Shown: positions 1 through 10,964 of the stretch, piece after piece | Position numbering within the stretch: the first letter of the stretch is position 1 | Layout: each line of letters starts with the position of its first letter | NCBI GenBank assembly: GCA_030762935.1 | Contig: CM060893.1 | Location: forward strand, 10,398,001-10,462,000 | DNA length: 64,000 nucleotides | DNA from: Hymenopus coronatus | Taxonomy: Eukaryota > Arthropoda > Insecta > Mantodea > Hymenopodidae | Reading direction: 5' to 3' | The notes under the pieces: model-generated | Told to the model about the DNA's origin: nothing | Databases searched by the model: none | The model's input: only the letters and a program-made list of their open reading frames with translations | Program-made: the position numbers and the translations under genes

Positions 1-3
1 AAT

Positions 4-418
4 GAGTATTATATGAATAATAAATGGTTTATAAATTGTAGGTATATGCTGAAATACTGGATTTATAATAAAAAAACTTGGTTTCGTTGCTAGCGGAAGA
101 CACTGTATCTATTGGTATGCAAGAACATCATATGTCGCTCTTGGTAGGATGACCCATAGGAGTAATTCACCAGTTAGTGTGACTATAGTAGCTGGGGGGG
201 GGGAGTATGTGCGTTTTTTTTTTAATTCTTTTTAACTGTTTCTGTAGATGACACCACTGGGACCGGTGGTTTTCAAATTTAACGCGAGGTTAGGTTCAAA
301 TCCATTAAGATTAGTGTGTGTGTATAAATGTACGCTTCTAAGCTTCTATTGTGGTAGTACTTGGCGCAGAAATATGTTTCAGAACATTATAAAACCATTT
401 ATTATTTATATAATGCTC
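4..418. mobile_element. MITE-like element T4, copy 1
   Basis: The two ends form an inverted repeat of about 30 bases built around ataataaatggttttataat (the left end lacks one t). The interior matches the copy at 27994-28437 in the opposite orientation. There is no coding potential, so this is a short non-autonomous DNA element. The superfamily is not identified. The left end lies almost at the window edge, so a few outer bases could be missing. Confidence 0.6.
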
Positions 419-1341
419 GTTTATATATAAATATTTGAGAAATATCCGTTTTGCATGAAAAATACCAACCGTTCTAGCATGTACAGGAATTTGTCTATAA
501 CAAAAAAAAAAAACTAAGCTTTTCCGACAAATAAAACCTTTGAAATCGTCATCAGAAATACAAAGTCAAGCAATTACACTTTGTTTTATTCGATTTTTAG
601 AGCGGCCAAAGTTCTGCATAATTACCTAAAATTGTAGATATTGATGGTGGTAGTGGTGGTTGTTAATAAAAAAAAAAACAGTTAAAATTTGGTGGTGGTG
701 TTTAAACAGTTGCATGCATCGAAAAATTGGCTGTCTGTGTGACGCGTTCAAAGTCCCCGAGCCTGGCTCGAAGATGGAAACAAATGAACAAACAAGCAAT
801 ACAAATAGAAAAGTGGGGCAGTTGTGGCCGGATGTGGAATGACGACAGTGCGTCGTCTGTAAAGCTAAACCCCAATGTTCCCAAGATGAACTCAAAACCT
901 CAGCAATCTGGCGGATTTCACATCTGAACAAAATGTTTTAAAAACTTTCAAATATGGATTGCCAGTGGTAGTTTCACTCACCACCTACACTACTTCTCAA
1001 CAGGGTTATGGTTGTGTGCGTGTGTGATGCAACCATCGTATACCTAAATGTACAATTTGTGTTAAGTCTTACCTCAAGAACATTTTTCTTCAAATGACAA
1101 AATAATTTCTTTGCTTTCCTACGAACCATCACAGAACTCTAAAACTTGCATTCAAATACACGTTGAACACAATTTAACTTCCATATCCATAGAGGAACAT
1201 AACAAAACATGCGGGTCACTTTCCAGCACCAGGCAATCCATGTTGTCAGTGAAATATCCCTTTAACATGATGCAAAACTCATAAGTGGGAAAAGAAAGTA
1301 ATGAAACAAGTACGATGACCGGAAGTGAAGATGGAGAGGAT
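419..1341. other. Intergenic stretch, nothing recognised
   Basis: Short homopolymer runs and a ggtggt-rich patch near 640-700 are visible. The overlapping small open frames near 626-931 have no family signature on either strand. Confidence 0.5.
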
Positions 1342-1674
1342 TCAAAATTCCATGCGTGTACATGTAATAAAACGAAATAAAGCCTTACAAATGGGCGGAG
1401 AGAAAGGAACCAGAAGCGAGGGGAGCTGAAACGGGCCAGTTGGAAATATTTGTAGTAACTGAGAGAGAAACTGGTGTGATGCTGCAGCGTGTAAAGGGCA
1501 CGCAAAAAAAAAGTGGTTAATGTCAGCTACTTGCCCGCAGGCGCACCTATCAGAATCACATAAACGGATTAGATACAAGTAAGCCGGGGTCAGAGCCACA
1601 TGTAATAAAGCGCGAAAATAATAAGAAAAAGCAATTTTCGGTAAGCGCGGAGTGTGTGATAGGAAGGGTACCAC
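1342..1674 (-). pseudogene. LINE ORF2 C-terminal fragment
   Basis: This open frame of 110 codons carries a Cys-Cys-His-Cys cluster, CACG then HFFFACPLH, which is the usual C-terminal zinc-knuckle-like motif of non-LTR retrotransposon ORF2 proteins. The preceding residues (LTPAYLYLIRLCDSDR) also fit the segment after the reverse transcriptase domain in such proteins. No reverse transcriptase or endonuclease domain remains. It is a truncated retrotransposon piece and not a host gene. The clade (Jockey, R1 or similar) cannot be fixed from this fragment. Confidence 0.6.
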
Positions 1675-1734
1675 TCATACTTCTAATTACAAACTCGTCA
1701 TTATCACCACCAACTTTGTTGTTGTTGATGGAGC

Positions 1735-1736
<2 letters not shown>

Positions 1737-1776
<40 letters not shown>

Positions 1777-1790
1777 ATCATCATCATCAT
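1737..1790. repeat. (ATT)n and (ATC)n microsatellite
   Basis: Perfect ATT repeats grade into ATC repeats just before SINE A copy 1. The same kinds of repeat resume at about 2080-2167 after the SINE, so the SINE probably landed inside one microsatellite tract. Confidence 0.9.
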
Positions 1791-1794
1791 CATC

Positions 1795-2079
1795 GTCGCC
1801 CTCCGTGGTGTAATGGTTACTATATGGTTACTATGCTAACTTCATATACCCAAGGTCGCGGGTTCAAACCGGGTGTAAAAATCCTTAGCATGGCTTCATT
1901 CGGAAGGGTAGTAAAGCCGTTGGTCCCGTGTCGTAGTTTTACGGCACGTAAAAGAACCTCAAGCCTGATAGAGAGGCCCCTGAGCAAAATTTAGCGGTCT
2001 TTCACGCCCAATTTAGGATGGGACGCTGAGAACCACAGCAGTTAAAGAGCGTCCATAAATAACATGCCATTTCCATTTC
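1795..2079 (+). mobile_element. SINE family A, copy 1
   Basis: A tRNA-like head contains an A-box-like stretch (gtggtgtaatggttac) and a B box (ggttcaaac). It is followed by a family-specific body ending near gcgtccataaataac and a short catttc-type tail. This copy lacks the internal ggaggacgatggattttttc segment found in other copies and has a small duplication (ggttactat) near the head. Such elements are transcribed by RNA polymerase III and moved by LINE enzymes. Confidence 0.85.
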
Positions 2080-2089
2080 ATCATCAACA

Positions 2090-2092
2090 TCA

Positions 2093-2157
<65 letters not shown>

Positions 2158-2167
2158 GTTGTTATTA
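2090..2167. repeat. (ATT)n microsatellite
   Basis: About 25 ATT units flank the 3' side of SINE A copy 1. Confidence 0.95.
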
Positions 2168-2889
2168 TTACATCTCTAACCTAATGCCACAATTTAATTT
2201 TGCAATGTAGTCATATTAAACCCTCCAGGGAAATAATATTATCACCTTTAGTGCAATGGAGAAGCCTTCAAGCTTCGACTTATGTATGAATGGAAGATGC
2301 ATATTTTTGTAAATCACGTACCGATTCTTCCGGATTTCACAAAACCGTCGACAAATTTAACTTGAATTCAAATTATCGCCTCGTCAATTTTTACTGTATC
2401 ATCAACATACGTATATCACATACAGTCAATGTTTGTAACTTGTTAGAGACATGAGTATTCGTACAAGAGTACAGCGATGGTAAACAGAAAGTAAATTGCA
2501 TCTATAACTTTAACTTTCCTATCATCTATAGCTGCAATACAGCTTGTTGTCTTATATGGGGGTAGCCAAAAAATGGTTTAGGCCATATATGACGCACAGG
2601 TATTAATTATCCTTGCAAATAATTGTGAGCAGTCAAGTTGCGCAGTACAAGGAGTGGGGGAAAGAGGTGGAGACTGGAAGCGATAGCCATGGGTACACAA
2701 ACGCACGAATATATCGGCATCGGCTGCAACAACCAGATCATGGCGCTGCTCATCAGGTTTACAACGCTCTCGTCTACTTTCACGGATAATAACAGATAAT
2801 AGAGATAAATTCTTTAATAATTGATAAAAAGAAATCAACTACAAAGGAAATAACGTAAGATTCGATTTTAGGGCCTTTTTTTTTTTTTT
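2168..2889. other. Intergenic stretch, nothing recognised
   Basis: AT-rich sequence with no frame showing a recognisable domain. The 86-codon minus-strand frame at 2578-2838 shows no motif. Confidence 0.5.
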
Positions 2890-3240
2890 TTACACTAATG
2901 TCTTGCCTCAGAATATAAACAATGCAGAAATTGTATTATTTGCTGCTGATGATAATCTTCTATTTAAGACCGAGAGCGAAAGTGACTTTCAACAACAGCT
3001 ATCTACTACTGTTAGAATTAGGTTCATGGTTCGCTAGAAACAATTACGATTAAATTACAGAGAAAACTATTTCAATACACAAATTCTTCCGTATAAAAAG
3101 TGTTTTAAACTTGTAGGAATAATATTCAATGATAGATTAAAATGGACATCGCATATCCTTTCTGTAACAAACAAGTTAATTATAGTACGTTATATCCTCA
3201 AAATGTTGAAAAGCGAGACAAATGCGAAACTGTTTCAAAT
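2890..3240 (+). pseudogene. LINE reverse transcriptase fragment
   Basis: Frame-shifting translation gives a peptide like NAEIVLFAADDNLLF, a damaged version of the reverse transcriptase catalytic box (normally FADD). It is followed by VGIIFNDRLKWTSHI, which matches the segment downstream of the active site in non-LTR reverse transcriptases. Several stops and frameshifts interrupt it. It is an old retrotransposon remnant. Confidence 0.6.
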
Positions 3241-3504
3241 ATTTGGGCATGGGTGTTATATGTTTGTGTATGTGTGTGTAAAAAAGTAAAACAGAAATTC
3301 AGAAATCATACAGTAATCAAAGTAAACAAATTAGGTAAATAAAAAGTAGGGTATACAGCGCCTGAGTCCCAATAAGACTCAGAAACTGTATTTAAAAAAA
3401 AAATAGCGTGAAAATAATGGAAAGTTTACGAATGATCCCGATTATTACCGGCGATCATCAATTAACACAGACATTCAAACTAGGTAAAATATTACTTAGT
3501 ATTT

Positions 3505-3640
3505 TTTTCTAAATAGGAAATCATATCCATCGTCGTCGTTACAGCTACGCTGCCACCACCATTGCCATCCCATTTTATCACATGTACATACCGTACCGTG
3601 TTTGCAAATGGACGTGGACACTGTAAACATGATGCGCAGT
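3505..3640 (-). repeat. Dispersed unit of the 38.7-39.4 kb minisatellite
   Basis: Read on the minus strand this segment contains ggtggcagcgtagctgtaac followed by gacgatggatatgattt, which matches the repeat unit tandemly arrayed at 38661-39375. It is a single dispersed copy, so the unit exists outside the array. Confidence 0.6.
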
Positions 3641-3999
3641 GACATGAATTGATGCTGCAGTCCGCTGGCAAGTTGCAAGCACGTGGCAAGCATCAGTCTG
3701 TCCAGCACCATTATGAGTATCGCTCCTCGTGGCGCATAGTGGAGATAAAAAAACTAAACAATGTCACCAGTAAATTACAAGGGAAAGTCTTACCAACCAA
3801 ACACGAGAAGTGGTTGCTAATGTGTATCAATTTATGATGAGAGAGGCGCAGAGAGGACCCCTATTAAACTCAAGTCTGCACAGAAACGTGGTGGCAGCCA
3901 CAGTTCTGTCGTTTAGTTCGGTCCATAGAATTAAATCTGAATTAGATAGCATTTAGGCGAATACGAGTATTTCTCAACACCTCGTAAAGAAAGACCCAT

Positions 4000-4440
4000 A
4001 TTCTTACAAAAGGTTATTCATTTATCTATACCATGCTAATCGAGATGAATATGTCGCCCTCCGTGGTGTAATGGTTACCATGCTGACTTCATACACCCAA
4101 GGTCGCGGGTTCAAACCCGGCGGAGGTCGATAGATTTTTTCGGGCGTAAAAATCCTTAGCATAGCATCCTTCGGAAGGTCCCATGTTGTAGATTTACGGC
4201 ACGTAAAAGAACCTCAAGCCTGATTGAGAGGCCTCTGAGCAAAATTAAGTGGTCTTTCACGCCCAATTTAGAATGGGACGCTGAGAACTACAGCAGTTAA
4301 AGAGCGTCCATAAATAACACGACATTTTTTTCAGATGAATATTAACTTGCTCCCTTATGGGTAGAAGGGAAATAAGGGAATACACTAGGTTAAAGCGATA
4401 GTCAAACCTTTTAAAAATTATCTCTATGTGAAACGATTGA
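4000..4440 (+). repeat. R1 repeat fragment split by SINE A copy 2
   Basis: Left of the SINE the bases catgctaatcgagatgaat match the early part of R1. Right of it, ggtagaagggaaataaggga and aaagcgatagtcaaac continue R1 in the same orientation. This shows R1 was present before the SINE. Confidence 0.65.
4053..4332 (+). mobile_element. SINE family A, copy 2
   Basis: This is one of the best preserved copies, with the tRNA-like head (gtcgccctccgtggtgtaat), B box, body and T-rich tail. A 10-base target-site duplication, agatgaatat, lies at 4043-4052 and 4333-4342, so the boundaries are exact. It sits inside an R1 repeat. Confidence 0.92.
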
Positions 4441-4824
4441 AATTCAATTATCTTAGCAGTTCCAAACCGAAATACGATCCTGAACGGGTTAAGTCCTACG
4501 GAGCAACAGGAAACAACATGAAGAAGAAGCCTCATGAACTGTAAGGTCACAGTATGATGCCTTTTACATCTCAGTCCATTAGAGAATTTGAAGTCAATAG
4601 GAGACTTCACAAAAGAAAGAGAGACTACTTCACCTAGCAAAACATGAATTTTGAGGCCAGATAATCCTTATGAAGGATGATGAAAAATTCAATTTCTGAT
4701 TTTCATTTAAAAATGTATGTCTTTCGTTTGCATATAAGAGACTTGTTTATTAGTTATGTATTATGTGCTCCAATAGGGCTGTTACAAACCTAGCACGCGT
4801 GCGCACGCACGCACCCACCCACAA
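4441..4824. other. Intergenic stretch, nothing recognised
   Basis: A decayed continuation of R1 is possible but not clear. A short run of cgcacgcacg and caccc units precedes the next element. Confidence 0.4.
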
Positions 4825-5890
4825 GGGTGATCTAAAAACGTCCGAACCGGCTGCACGGTATTTTACCTATCCGCGTCCTTGGCGCTCGTTGCCGTTTGCC
4901 ACTATCATAGAAAAACGCGGATGAAACCATGTATTATTTTTAAAACTACTTTTAAAGGCTTTGTCTTTATTGGGTAGTGTTTAATGCCCGCTTTTATTAC
5001 TTAAGGCATGCAGGCGATGACACTGGTGTTATATGGAATGAAGATGGAGCACCAGTGGAATGCAATGGCGGGGGAAAGCGGAAAACCTTGAGGAAACCCG
5101 CCCTGCGCCGATTTGTCCACCCCTGCGGTTACTTGGGATTGAACCCGGTCCTCTAGGTGAGAGGCGAGTGGTCTAACTACTCGGCCACAGCGCGGCCAGG
5201 CTTTACCCTGGGTACAGCAGCTGTGTGCTATCGTGTTTCCATGTTTGCAGTGGAAAACACTGTGCAGCGGTTTGGATATTTTTGGGTCTCAATTATTTTC
5301 GAGTCAACAGTTGACGCCTGTATATACGTGAATACAAATTTGTCACCCCCCTTTTTTTTTCTTTTAGAGAGAGAGAGAGAGAGAGAATCTACAGATAGGA
5401 AGTGTGATATTTCCTCTTTCCAACAAGGCTTTGCAACAACTCATATAGCCAGCCTTTCAATGAGAACAATTGAAAATGTGTTTCGGGTCAGAATTATTAT
5501 TAGAGATGTGCCTCCCTCGATCCCCTGACCGAACCCCCTGCAATTTTTATCTCTGGAGTAACTTAAAGCATTAAAGTGTACCAGACAAACCCACACTCCA
5601 TGGGAGAATTAAAATAAAATATCCACTAGAAAATTGCCAATATTTCTGAATGGGAACTATGGCAAGGGATGGATAGTTTCCTAAAGAGGTGCCAAAAATT
5701 TATGGGCAACTGCTGTGGCCAGTTTCAACATCTCCTTAATAACATTGGTAAGTAAAGCTTTCTAAAGTAGCTTTAAAACTGTTGCATGGTTTCATCCGTG
5801 CCTTTCTATGATTGCGACAGATGGCAATGAGTGCCAGGGCACGGACAGGCAAAGCACTGCACAGCCAGTTCGGATGATTTTGGATCACCC
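4825..5890 (+). mobile_element. T1 transposon, long inverted repeats, copy 1
   Basis: The ends are inverted repeats: gggtgatctaaaaacgtccg at the left, and a diverged complement of it at the right. The similarity continues inward for well over 100 bases. Inside, a frame-broken plus-strand peptide (FQQGFATTHIASLSMRTIE, then CNFYLWSNLKH) resembles the second catalytic block and C-terminus of a Tc1/mariner-superfamily transposase. A GA microsatellite (about 5369-5387) and SINE B copy 1 interrupt it. It is inactive. A shorter relative lies at 22750-23612. Confidence 0.7.
4970..5198 (-). mobile_element. SINE family B, copy 1
   Basis: Read on the minus strand it has a tRNA-like head with gtggccgagtagttagacca and a B box ggttcaatccc. 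The body has cggtttcccc-like and gtgctccatcttcat stretches, ending near gcattaaacactaccca. It interrupts the T1 element. Confidence 0.8.
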
Positions 5891-6027
5891 CACAGCACTT
5901 TACAGTTAAATAATGCTCTCCTGTACATTTTATAAAAAGTGACTTAACATATTCTTTCTGTGGACCTTACAATTGCAAAGCATATGAAAAGGACTTATTA
6001 AAAAGTTAGTACTGAAGATCTTTACTC

Positions 6028-6250
6028 AGATGAATTAAATAATGTGCTTTCAAATGTGATGCTGTAGTAAAGCTTTTAGCACATTTGTCACATTCAAATG
6101 GTCTCTTGCCTTTTTAAATATACTGCCTGAGTGAAGATCTTATCACAAAAGTTACACTAGTGCAAGCTTCCATCCTCATGAATTAAATGATGTATCTTCA
6201 TATCTGATGCTGTAGTAAAGCTCTTATTACATTTGTCACATTTAAACTGT
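6028..6250 (-). pseudogene. Decayed C2H2 zinc-finger exon fragment
   Basis: Minus-strand translation gives FKCDKCNKSFTTASDMKIHH, a complete finger. The next finger (CNFCDKIFTQAVYLK) has a TAG stop just before its first Cys, and a third finger (FECDKCAKSFTTAS) is reachable only after a frameshift. Sequence and linkers (HEDGSLH) match the family at 13.9-15.5 kb. It is a remnant of another terminal finger exon, located downstream of the intact gene on the same strand. No function is expected. Confidence 0.8.
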
Positions 6251-6369
6251 CGCATTTGACTTTATCACCACAGTTGCTTCAGTTGGTGCAACTTTTTCCA
6301 TTTTGTGTATCTACATACAAATATATAATTACATAAAAATCCAAGGCCTAATTTGTAATTTCAAATATA

Positions 6370-7681
6370 CGAGGGGCATACTGAAAGTCACGAGCAACAC
6401 ATTGTAAAAATTTAAATTTCAACAATGTAACGAAACGAATTGCAGGATCGTAATCTACAGACTTTAAGCCACATGTTGACATATTGTGACGTCATTAGCT
6501 TCTATCACGTGACCACAGACGGTGTTTGAAAAATGACTGACATTGATGTTTCGTTTCGACAGCGTGCTGTCATTGAATTCCTTGTGAAAGAAGGAAAATC
6601 TGCTCCTGAAATTCATCTCAGACTTCAACGTGCGTATGGAGGTGTCTGCATGGGTGCCAGCAGTGTTAGAAGATGGGCGAAACATTTCAAAGATGGAAAC
6701 ACGAGTCTGCAAAATGCGCCTCGTAGCGGGTGTCCTCGAACTGCCTCTACAGAATGCAACAAGGAAAGACTTGATGAGCTCATTACAGGAGATAGGCATT
6801 TCACTGTGAATGAAATTGCTGCGCAACTTGGAATAGGACATAGTGCAGTGCAAGAAATGATCCACAGCTTGGGTTATCGAACGGTCTGTGCCCTTTGGGT
6901 CCCCCGTTTATTGACTGAAGACCACAAACTTCAGAGAAGAACCATTGCACAAAACCTTCTTCAGAGATTTCATAATGAAGGTGATGAATTTTTGACGTGT
7001 ATTGTGACTGGAGATGAGAGCTGGTTCCATCACTATGAGCCAGAAACGAAACGTCAGAGTATGGAATGGCACCACTTGAACTCACCATCGAAGAAGAAAG
7101 TGAAGACAGTGCAGTCTGTCGGAAAAGTTATGGGAAGTGTCTTTTGGGATGCACAAGGTTGCATTCTGGTTGACTTTCTTGAACCTAGACAAACCATAAA
7201 TTCTGCCCGCTACATCAAGACACTTCTGAAGCTCCGTCGGGCTTTGCGTGATAAACGCCCTGGAAAGAGGATCATCCTTCAACAGGATAATGCGCGTCCG
7301 CATACTGCCCGTGCCACTATGGAGAAGATCAGGGTTTTAGGGTAGGAAACTCTTCCACATCCTCCCTACAGTCCCGACTTGGCACCCTCCGACTACCATC
7401 TTTTCGGTTCTGTGAAGGAGCAAATGCTTGGCCAACGCTACGAGATGCTGGAGGATATTCGGAAAGCAGTGCGTCAGGGTCTGCAGGCAGCTGGAATGGA
7501 GTTCTATCACAAGGGCATTTTCAAACTTGTAGAACGATGGGAAAAATGTTTGCAAAACAATGGAGACTATGTCGAAAAGTGAAAGAAAGTCTGTAGATTA
7601 TGATGATGTATTTGGTTTGGCTTAAAAATAAATATTAAGATTGTAAAACAGTGTTGCTCATGACTTTCAGTATGCCCCTCG
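6370..7681 (+). mobile_element. Near full-length mariner element
   Basis: The ends form a 31-base terminal inverted repeat starting cgaggggcatactgaaagtc with one mismatch, flanked by TA dinucleotides at 6368-6369 and 7682-7683. TA is the target duplicated by Tc1/mariner elements. At 1312 bases it has the usual mariner size. It holds a single transposase frame with one internal stop. The excellent ends and nearly complete coding region suggest a fairly recent insertion. Confidence 0.95.
6533..7582 (+). pseudogene. Mariner transposase, one nonsense codon
   Basis: The protein would cut and paste the element by DDE chemistry. An N-terminal helix-turn-helix region is visible (residues about 1-110, with APEIHLRLQRAYG and RWAKHFKDG). 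The catalytic motifs are VTGDESWF (first Asp), QQDNARPH (second Asp) and YSPDLAPSDYHLF (third Asp), with 34 residues between the second and third Asp. The frame is open from the ATG at 6533 except for TAG at 7343-7345, where relatives usually have Trp, and then runs in the same frame to VEK and the stop at 7580-7582. The predicted length of about 348 residues is normal for mariner. The stop removes the third catalytic residue, so the product should be inactive. Confidence 0.93.
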
Positions 7682-7683
7682 TA

Positions 7684-8242
7684 TTATCTGAGTGGAGCGT
7701 GGTCATACCAATCACATTTATATGATCTCTCACTTCGATGAAGAAAATCATGGGCTGTAGTGTGATGGCCAGACAAAGCTCTATACTAAAGTAATATTTA
7801 TTTGTATTACAAATATTAATTCTGTAAATGCTATTGTTGTTTATGGTCCACATGTACAATTATTTTTATTTCTTTCTATCAATAAAGCTTTACATTTTTG
7901 TAAACAATTTTTCTTACATATTTGAGTTGCTATTTTATCCCTTGGTCCACCATACGCTTTTCTCTGTGGTTAGTGAGCATTAAATTGCAGACATTGTACA
8001 AAATAGATGAATTAACTGATGGCCCCAATAAGCCACATAACGCAGTTCCTAATGTGTATCATATGGGAGGTGTTCGGAAATTATTTACAATGCTTTGCTT
8101 TAAAAATGCCACTTAATTTATGAACACATCCTTTCGTAGGACAATTAACTAATACTAGCACACCACGCAGACATAGATGGAAGTTCAGAAGAGAGTGTAT
8201 AATAAAAGAACAGTGTTTGTATGTTAAGTAGAGAAAACCATA
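7684..8242. other. Intergenic stretch, nothing recognised
   Basis: AT-rich sequence between the mariner element and SINE A copy 3, with no convincing coding signature. Confidence 0.5.
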
Positions 8243-8250
8243 GACAAGAT

Positions 8251-8550
8251 GGAAGAAAAAACTGGCATGTTATTTATGGACGCTCTTTAACTACTATGGT
8301 TCTCAACGTCCCATTCTAAATTGGGCGTGAAAGACTACTTAATTTTGCTCAGAGGCCTCTCTATCAGGCTTAAGGTTCTTTTACGTGCCATAAATCTACA
8401 ATACAGGACCAACGGCTTTACTTCCCTTCTGAAGGAAGCCATGCTAAGGATTTTTACACCCGAAAAAATCCATCGTCCTCTGCCGGGTTTGGACCCACTA
8501 CCTTGGGTATATGAAGTTAGCAGTGTAACCATTACACCACAGAGGGCGAC
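8251..8550 (-). mobile_element. SINE family A, copy 3
   Basis: A complete minus-strand copy with tRNA-like head (ccattacaccacagagggcg on the plus strand), B box and body. An 8-base target duplication, gacaagat, flanks it at 8243-8250 and 8551-8558. Confidence 0.9.
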
Positions 8551-8558
8551 GACAAGAT

Positions 8559-9177
8559 CTTGTGCAAAGATGGACTACATGGCTATTGTGGAAGGAAGGA
8601 GTCAAAACGGCAAATTTCATAAATGATTAACTGCAGGATGTGATCAAGAAGCTCCTGCACAAAAACAAAGTTTATAACTGTATCTATAAACTGGAACATC
8701 TGCATGTAAGCAGATGTCTTTTGAGACACTTGTGGCATATTGCTACTGAACTGACTTCCACAAGAAGCAACTGTCAAGAGCTGCATATTTCCATGCTACT
8801 GAAAATGTTAACATGTGCTTTATCTTTGTTAATAGAAACCTCTGAGAATTTACCAATGTTTTGCAGTGCGCCAATGGGCACGTCACTTCAGTTAATGAAT
8901 GTGTGGAAATCACAAATGACAGAAAGACGTTTCCTACACATTGAATAAAACATAATGTTGCAACATCTTCAGTGTTTTCTCTCGTTCATCTCATTTATGT
9001 AGTAAACTTCATAGATGCAAGTGGCATTTACTGGTATCCTTAAATATGTGGAGGCCTTGGGATGTATCTAGCTCTGATGTTAGAAATAATAGTAATAAAT
9101 AATCCAGCTAGTTTTCCTTCAAAAAGGATTCGGTTAGACAGTTTTTAGCGAAGTTAGGATTCTGCTTTCGCATGTTA
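8559..9177. other. Intergenic stretch, nothing recognised
   Basis: A plus-strand frame of 102 codons at 8640-8948 is open but shows no recognisable motif, and a minus-strand frame overlaps it. It was not called as a gene. Confidence 0.4.
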
Positions 9178-9775
9178 TGAGGGTGTGCTCAAAAATAATT
9201 CCTCCAAATTTTTATTCTGTTTGCAATATCGGTGGAGGTAACATATGTCATGCATATTGGTCATCCTTCCCACTTCACTAACACAAGTTATAACCCTCTG
9301 GTGCTAGAGGGCTCTGATTTATAGTATGAAACATGGCGGTGTGCAATGCAACTATGTCAGTGAGTCAGAAACAGAGTGCTGTAATCGAGTTTCTAACTGC
9401 AGAAAACATACCTCCAATTGAAATGCATAGAAGAATAAAAGCTGTGTAAGGTGACGAGTGCATTGACATCAGTAATGTGCATCACTGCAACATATGCAAG
9501 AATCCAACGCCTTGGGTTCACTGTCATTGATCATCCTCTATACAGTCCCAACTTGGCCCCAATCCGATTTTCATCTGTTTCCTAGACTGAAAGAACACGA
9601 GGTGCTCACTTTGATACTGATGAAGTGGTGCAAGCAGAGGTGAGAATATGACTCCATCAATAAGGTCAAACATTCTAGTGACGGTATATACAAACTGGAC
9701 TCTCGGGAGAAATGTGTTCGTCGCCAGGGTAATTATGTTGAGAAATAAATGTAGACATGAAGAATAAAGATGTAG
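9178..9775 (+). mobile_element. Internally deleted mariner (third lineage)
   Basis: The left end tgagggtgtgctcaaaaata looks like a mariner terminal repeat. A frame from the ATG at 9333 gives MSVSQKQSAVIEFLTAENIP, a mariner N-terminus, and stops at 9449. Further on, HPLYSPNLAPI is a damaged third catalytic block, and a C-terminal NYVEK ends at a stop at 9746-9748. The middle, with the first two catalytic Asp residues, is deleted. The right terminal repeat is not visible. Confidence 0.75.
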
Positions 9776-9789
9776 AACGATAATACAGT

Positions 9790-10725
9790 TTGTTTTATTC
9801 CAAACGTTTTAAGGGTGTTACCAGAAAAAAAATTGAAGCCATTACTTTTCAGCATGCTCTTGTAAATAAGAAGCACATGATTTATGGAATCAGAAAGGAT
9901 TGTAGCATGCAGATATTCTTGAGTAGACTAAACTATTTTAGACAGAAGGGATATCATATCATTTATTTAGTTGAATTTTGATACAATACTCATAATGTTG
10001 TAAAATAGGTTGGGAAGATGTCAATTGCTCTTGCTGCCTTCCAGCCCGTGTGCCACGCGGAAAAAGAATCATGATCTTGCATGCAAGTGGTAGCCAGAAT
10101 TGGATTGAGGGCTGCTTATATTTGTCTTCTAAAAATATTAGGGAACCCTTGGCTGATTCATATCATGAGATGAGTGCTGAAATATTTGAAGCTTGGTTCA
10201 AGAACACACTTTTGAAATACATTCTTCCTAAGAGAATTGTATTAGAAAATGTAGTTATCATTCCCGGCTTAAGATCAAAATTCCACGATGTCCAGCAGAA
10301 AAGATAAAATGATCAGAGTCATGGAAGAACATAATTTAGTTTTATACCGTGCAATTCCTTTTGGGGAAACTTTGGGAAGCCAATATACAGAAAGCGTATG
10401 TAATAGACGAAATGGCAAACATTATGACCACAAAGTCCTCAGGTACCACGTTTGTCTCAATCAATTTAGCTGATATGGGCACACCTTAAACATGTTATAA
10501 GAAAGTGGAATGTGACTTCTTGTATAAGTGACAGTGTGCACAAAGTGTTGAGAGAATGTGTACAAATATAGATTCAAGTGTAAGATGTGTTCAGTACACC
10601 ATGCAACAAGAGCGAAAATTTCAACTGCAGGATGTCTCACACAACAATGCTTCATTTGTGATACATGTGAGTGATAATGGCAGTGACAGTGAGGAAGGCA
10701 AAAACACAGCAAGTAGGTAGAAACT
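9790..10725 (+). pseudogene. DDE transposase-like relic (Tc1/mariner superfamily)
   Basis: Three plus-strand frames together give a recognisable order: a YFRQKGYHIIYLVEF block (relatives have an Asp in YLDETW), then GKRIMILHASGS, WIEGCLYLSSKNIRE and EIFEAWFKNTLLKYILP. Next comes a degraded second catalytic block, then SSRKDKMIRVMEEHN, and the acidic tail VIHVSDNGSDSEE. This layout matches DDE_3-type transposases common in arthropod genomes. Catalytic Asp residues are lost, and stops and frameshifts are frequent. It is a dead transposase and not a host gene. Confidence 0.65.
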
Positions 10726-10964
10726 ATTATTAGCACTCTGTAGTTCTCTTGTTGTGCTTAATAAGAACCTTGCTAATATTATTCACTTGGTACTCTAAGA
10801 AATAAATGTCCATGCATGTAACACAAGTTTACTAGGAGAGAATGTGACAACGTTGCCTTCTGTGTCACTGAATACCAGCAATCTTATCACAGCCTTTGAT
10901 GCCGAAATGTTAACCTTTTCAGCAGCATGGTAATATAATTTGACATTTTACACAACTTAGTTGC

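Noticed and set aside
5157..5528. 123-codon frame as a host gene
   Set aside because: It joins the end of a SINE, a GA microsatellite and a transposase fragment by chance. Only the transposase-like part is meaningful.
8640..8948. 102-codon plus-strand frame as a gene
   Set aside because: No motif, no splice or context support, and an overlapping minus-strand frame of similar quality.
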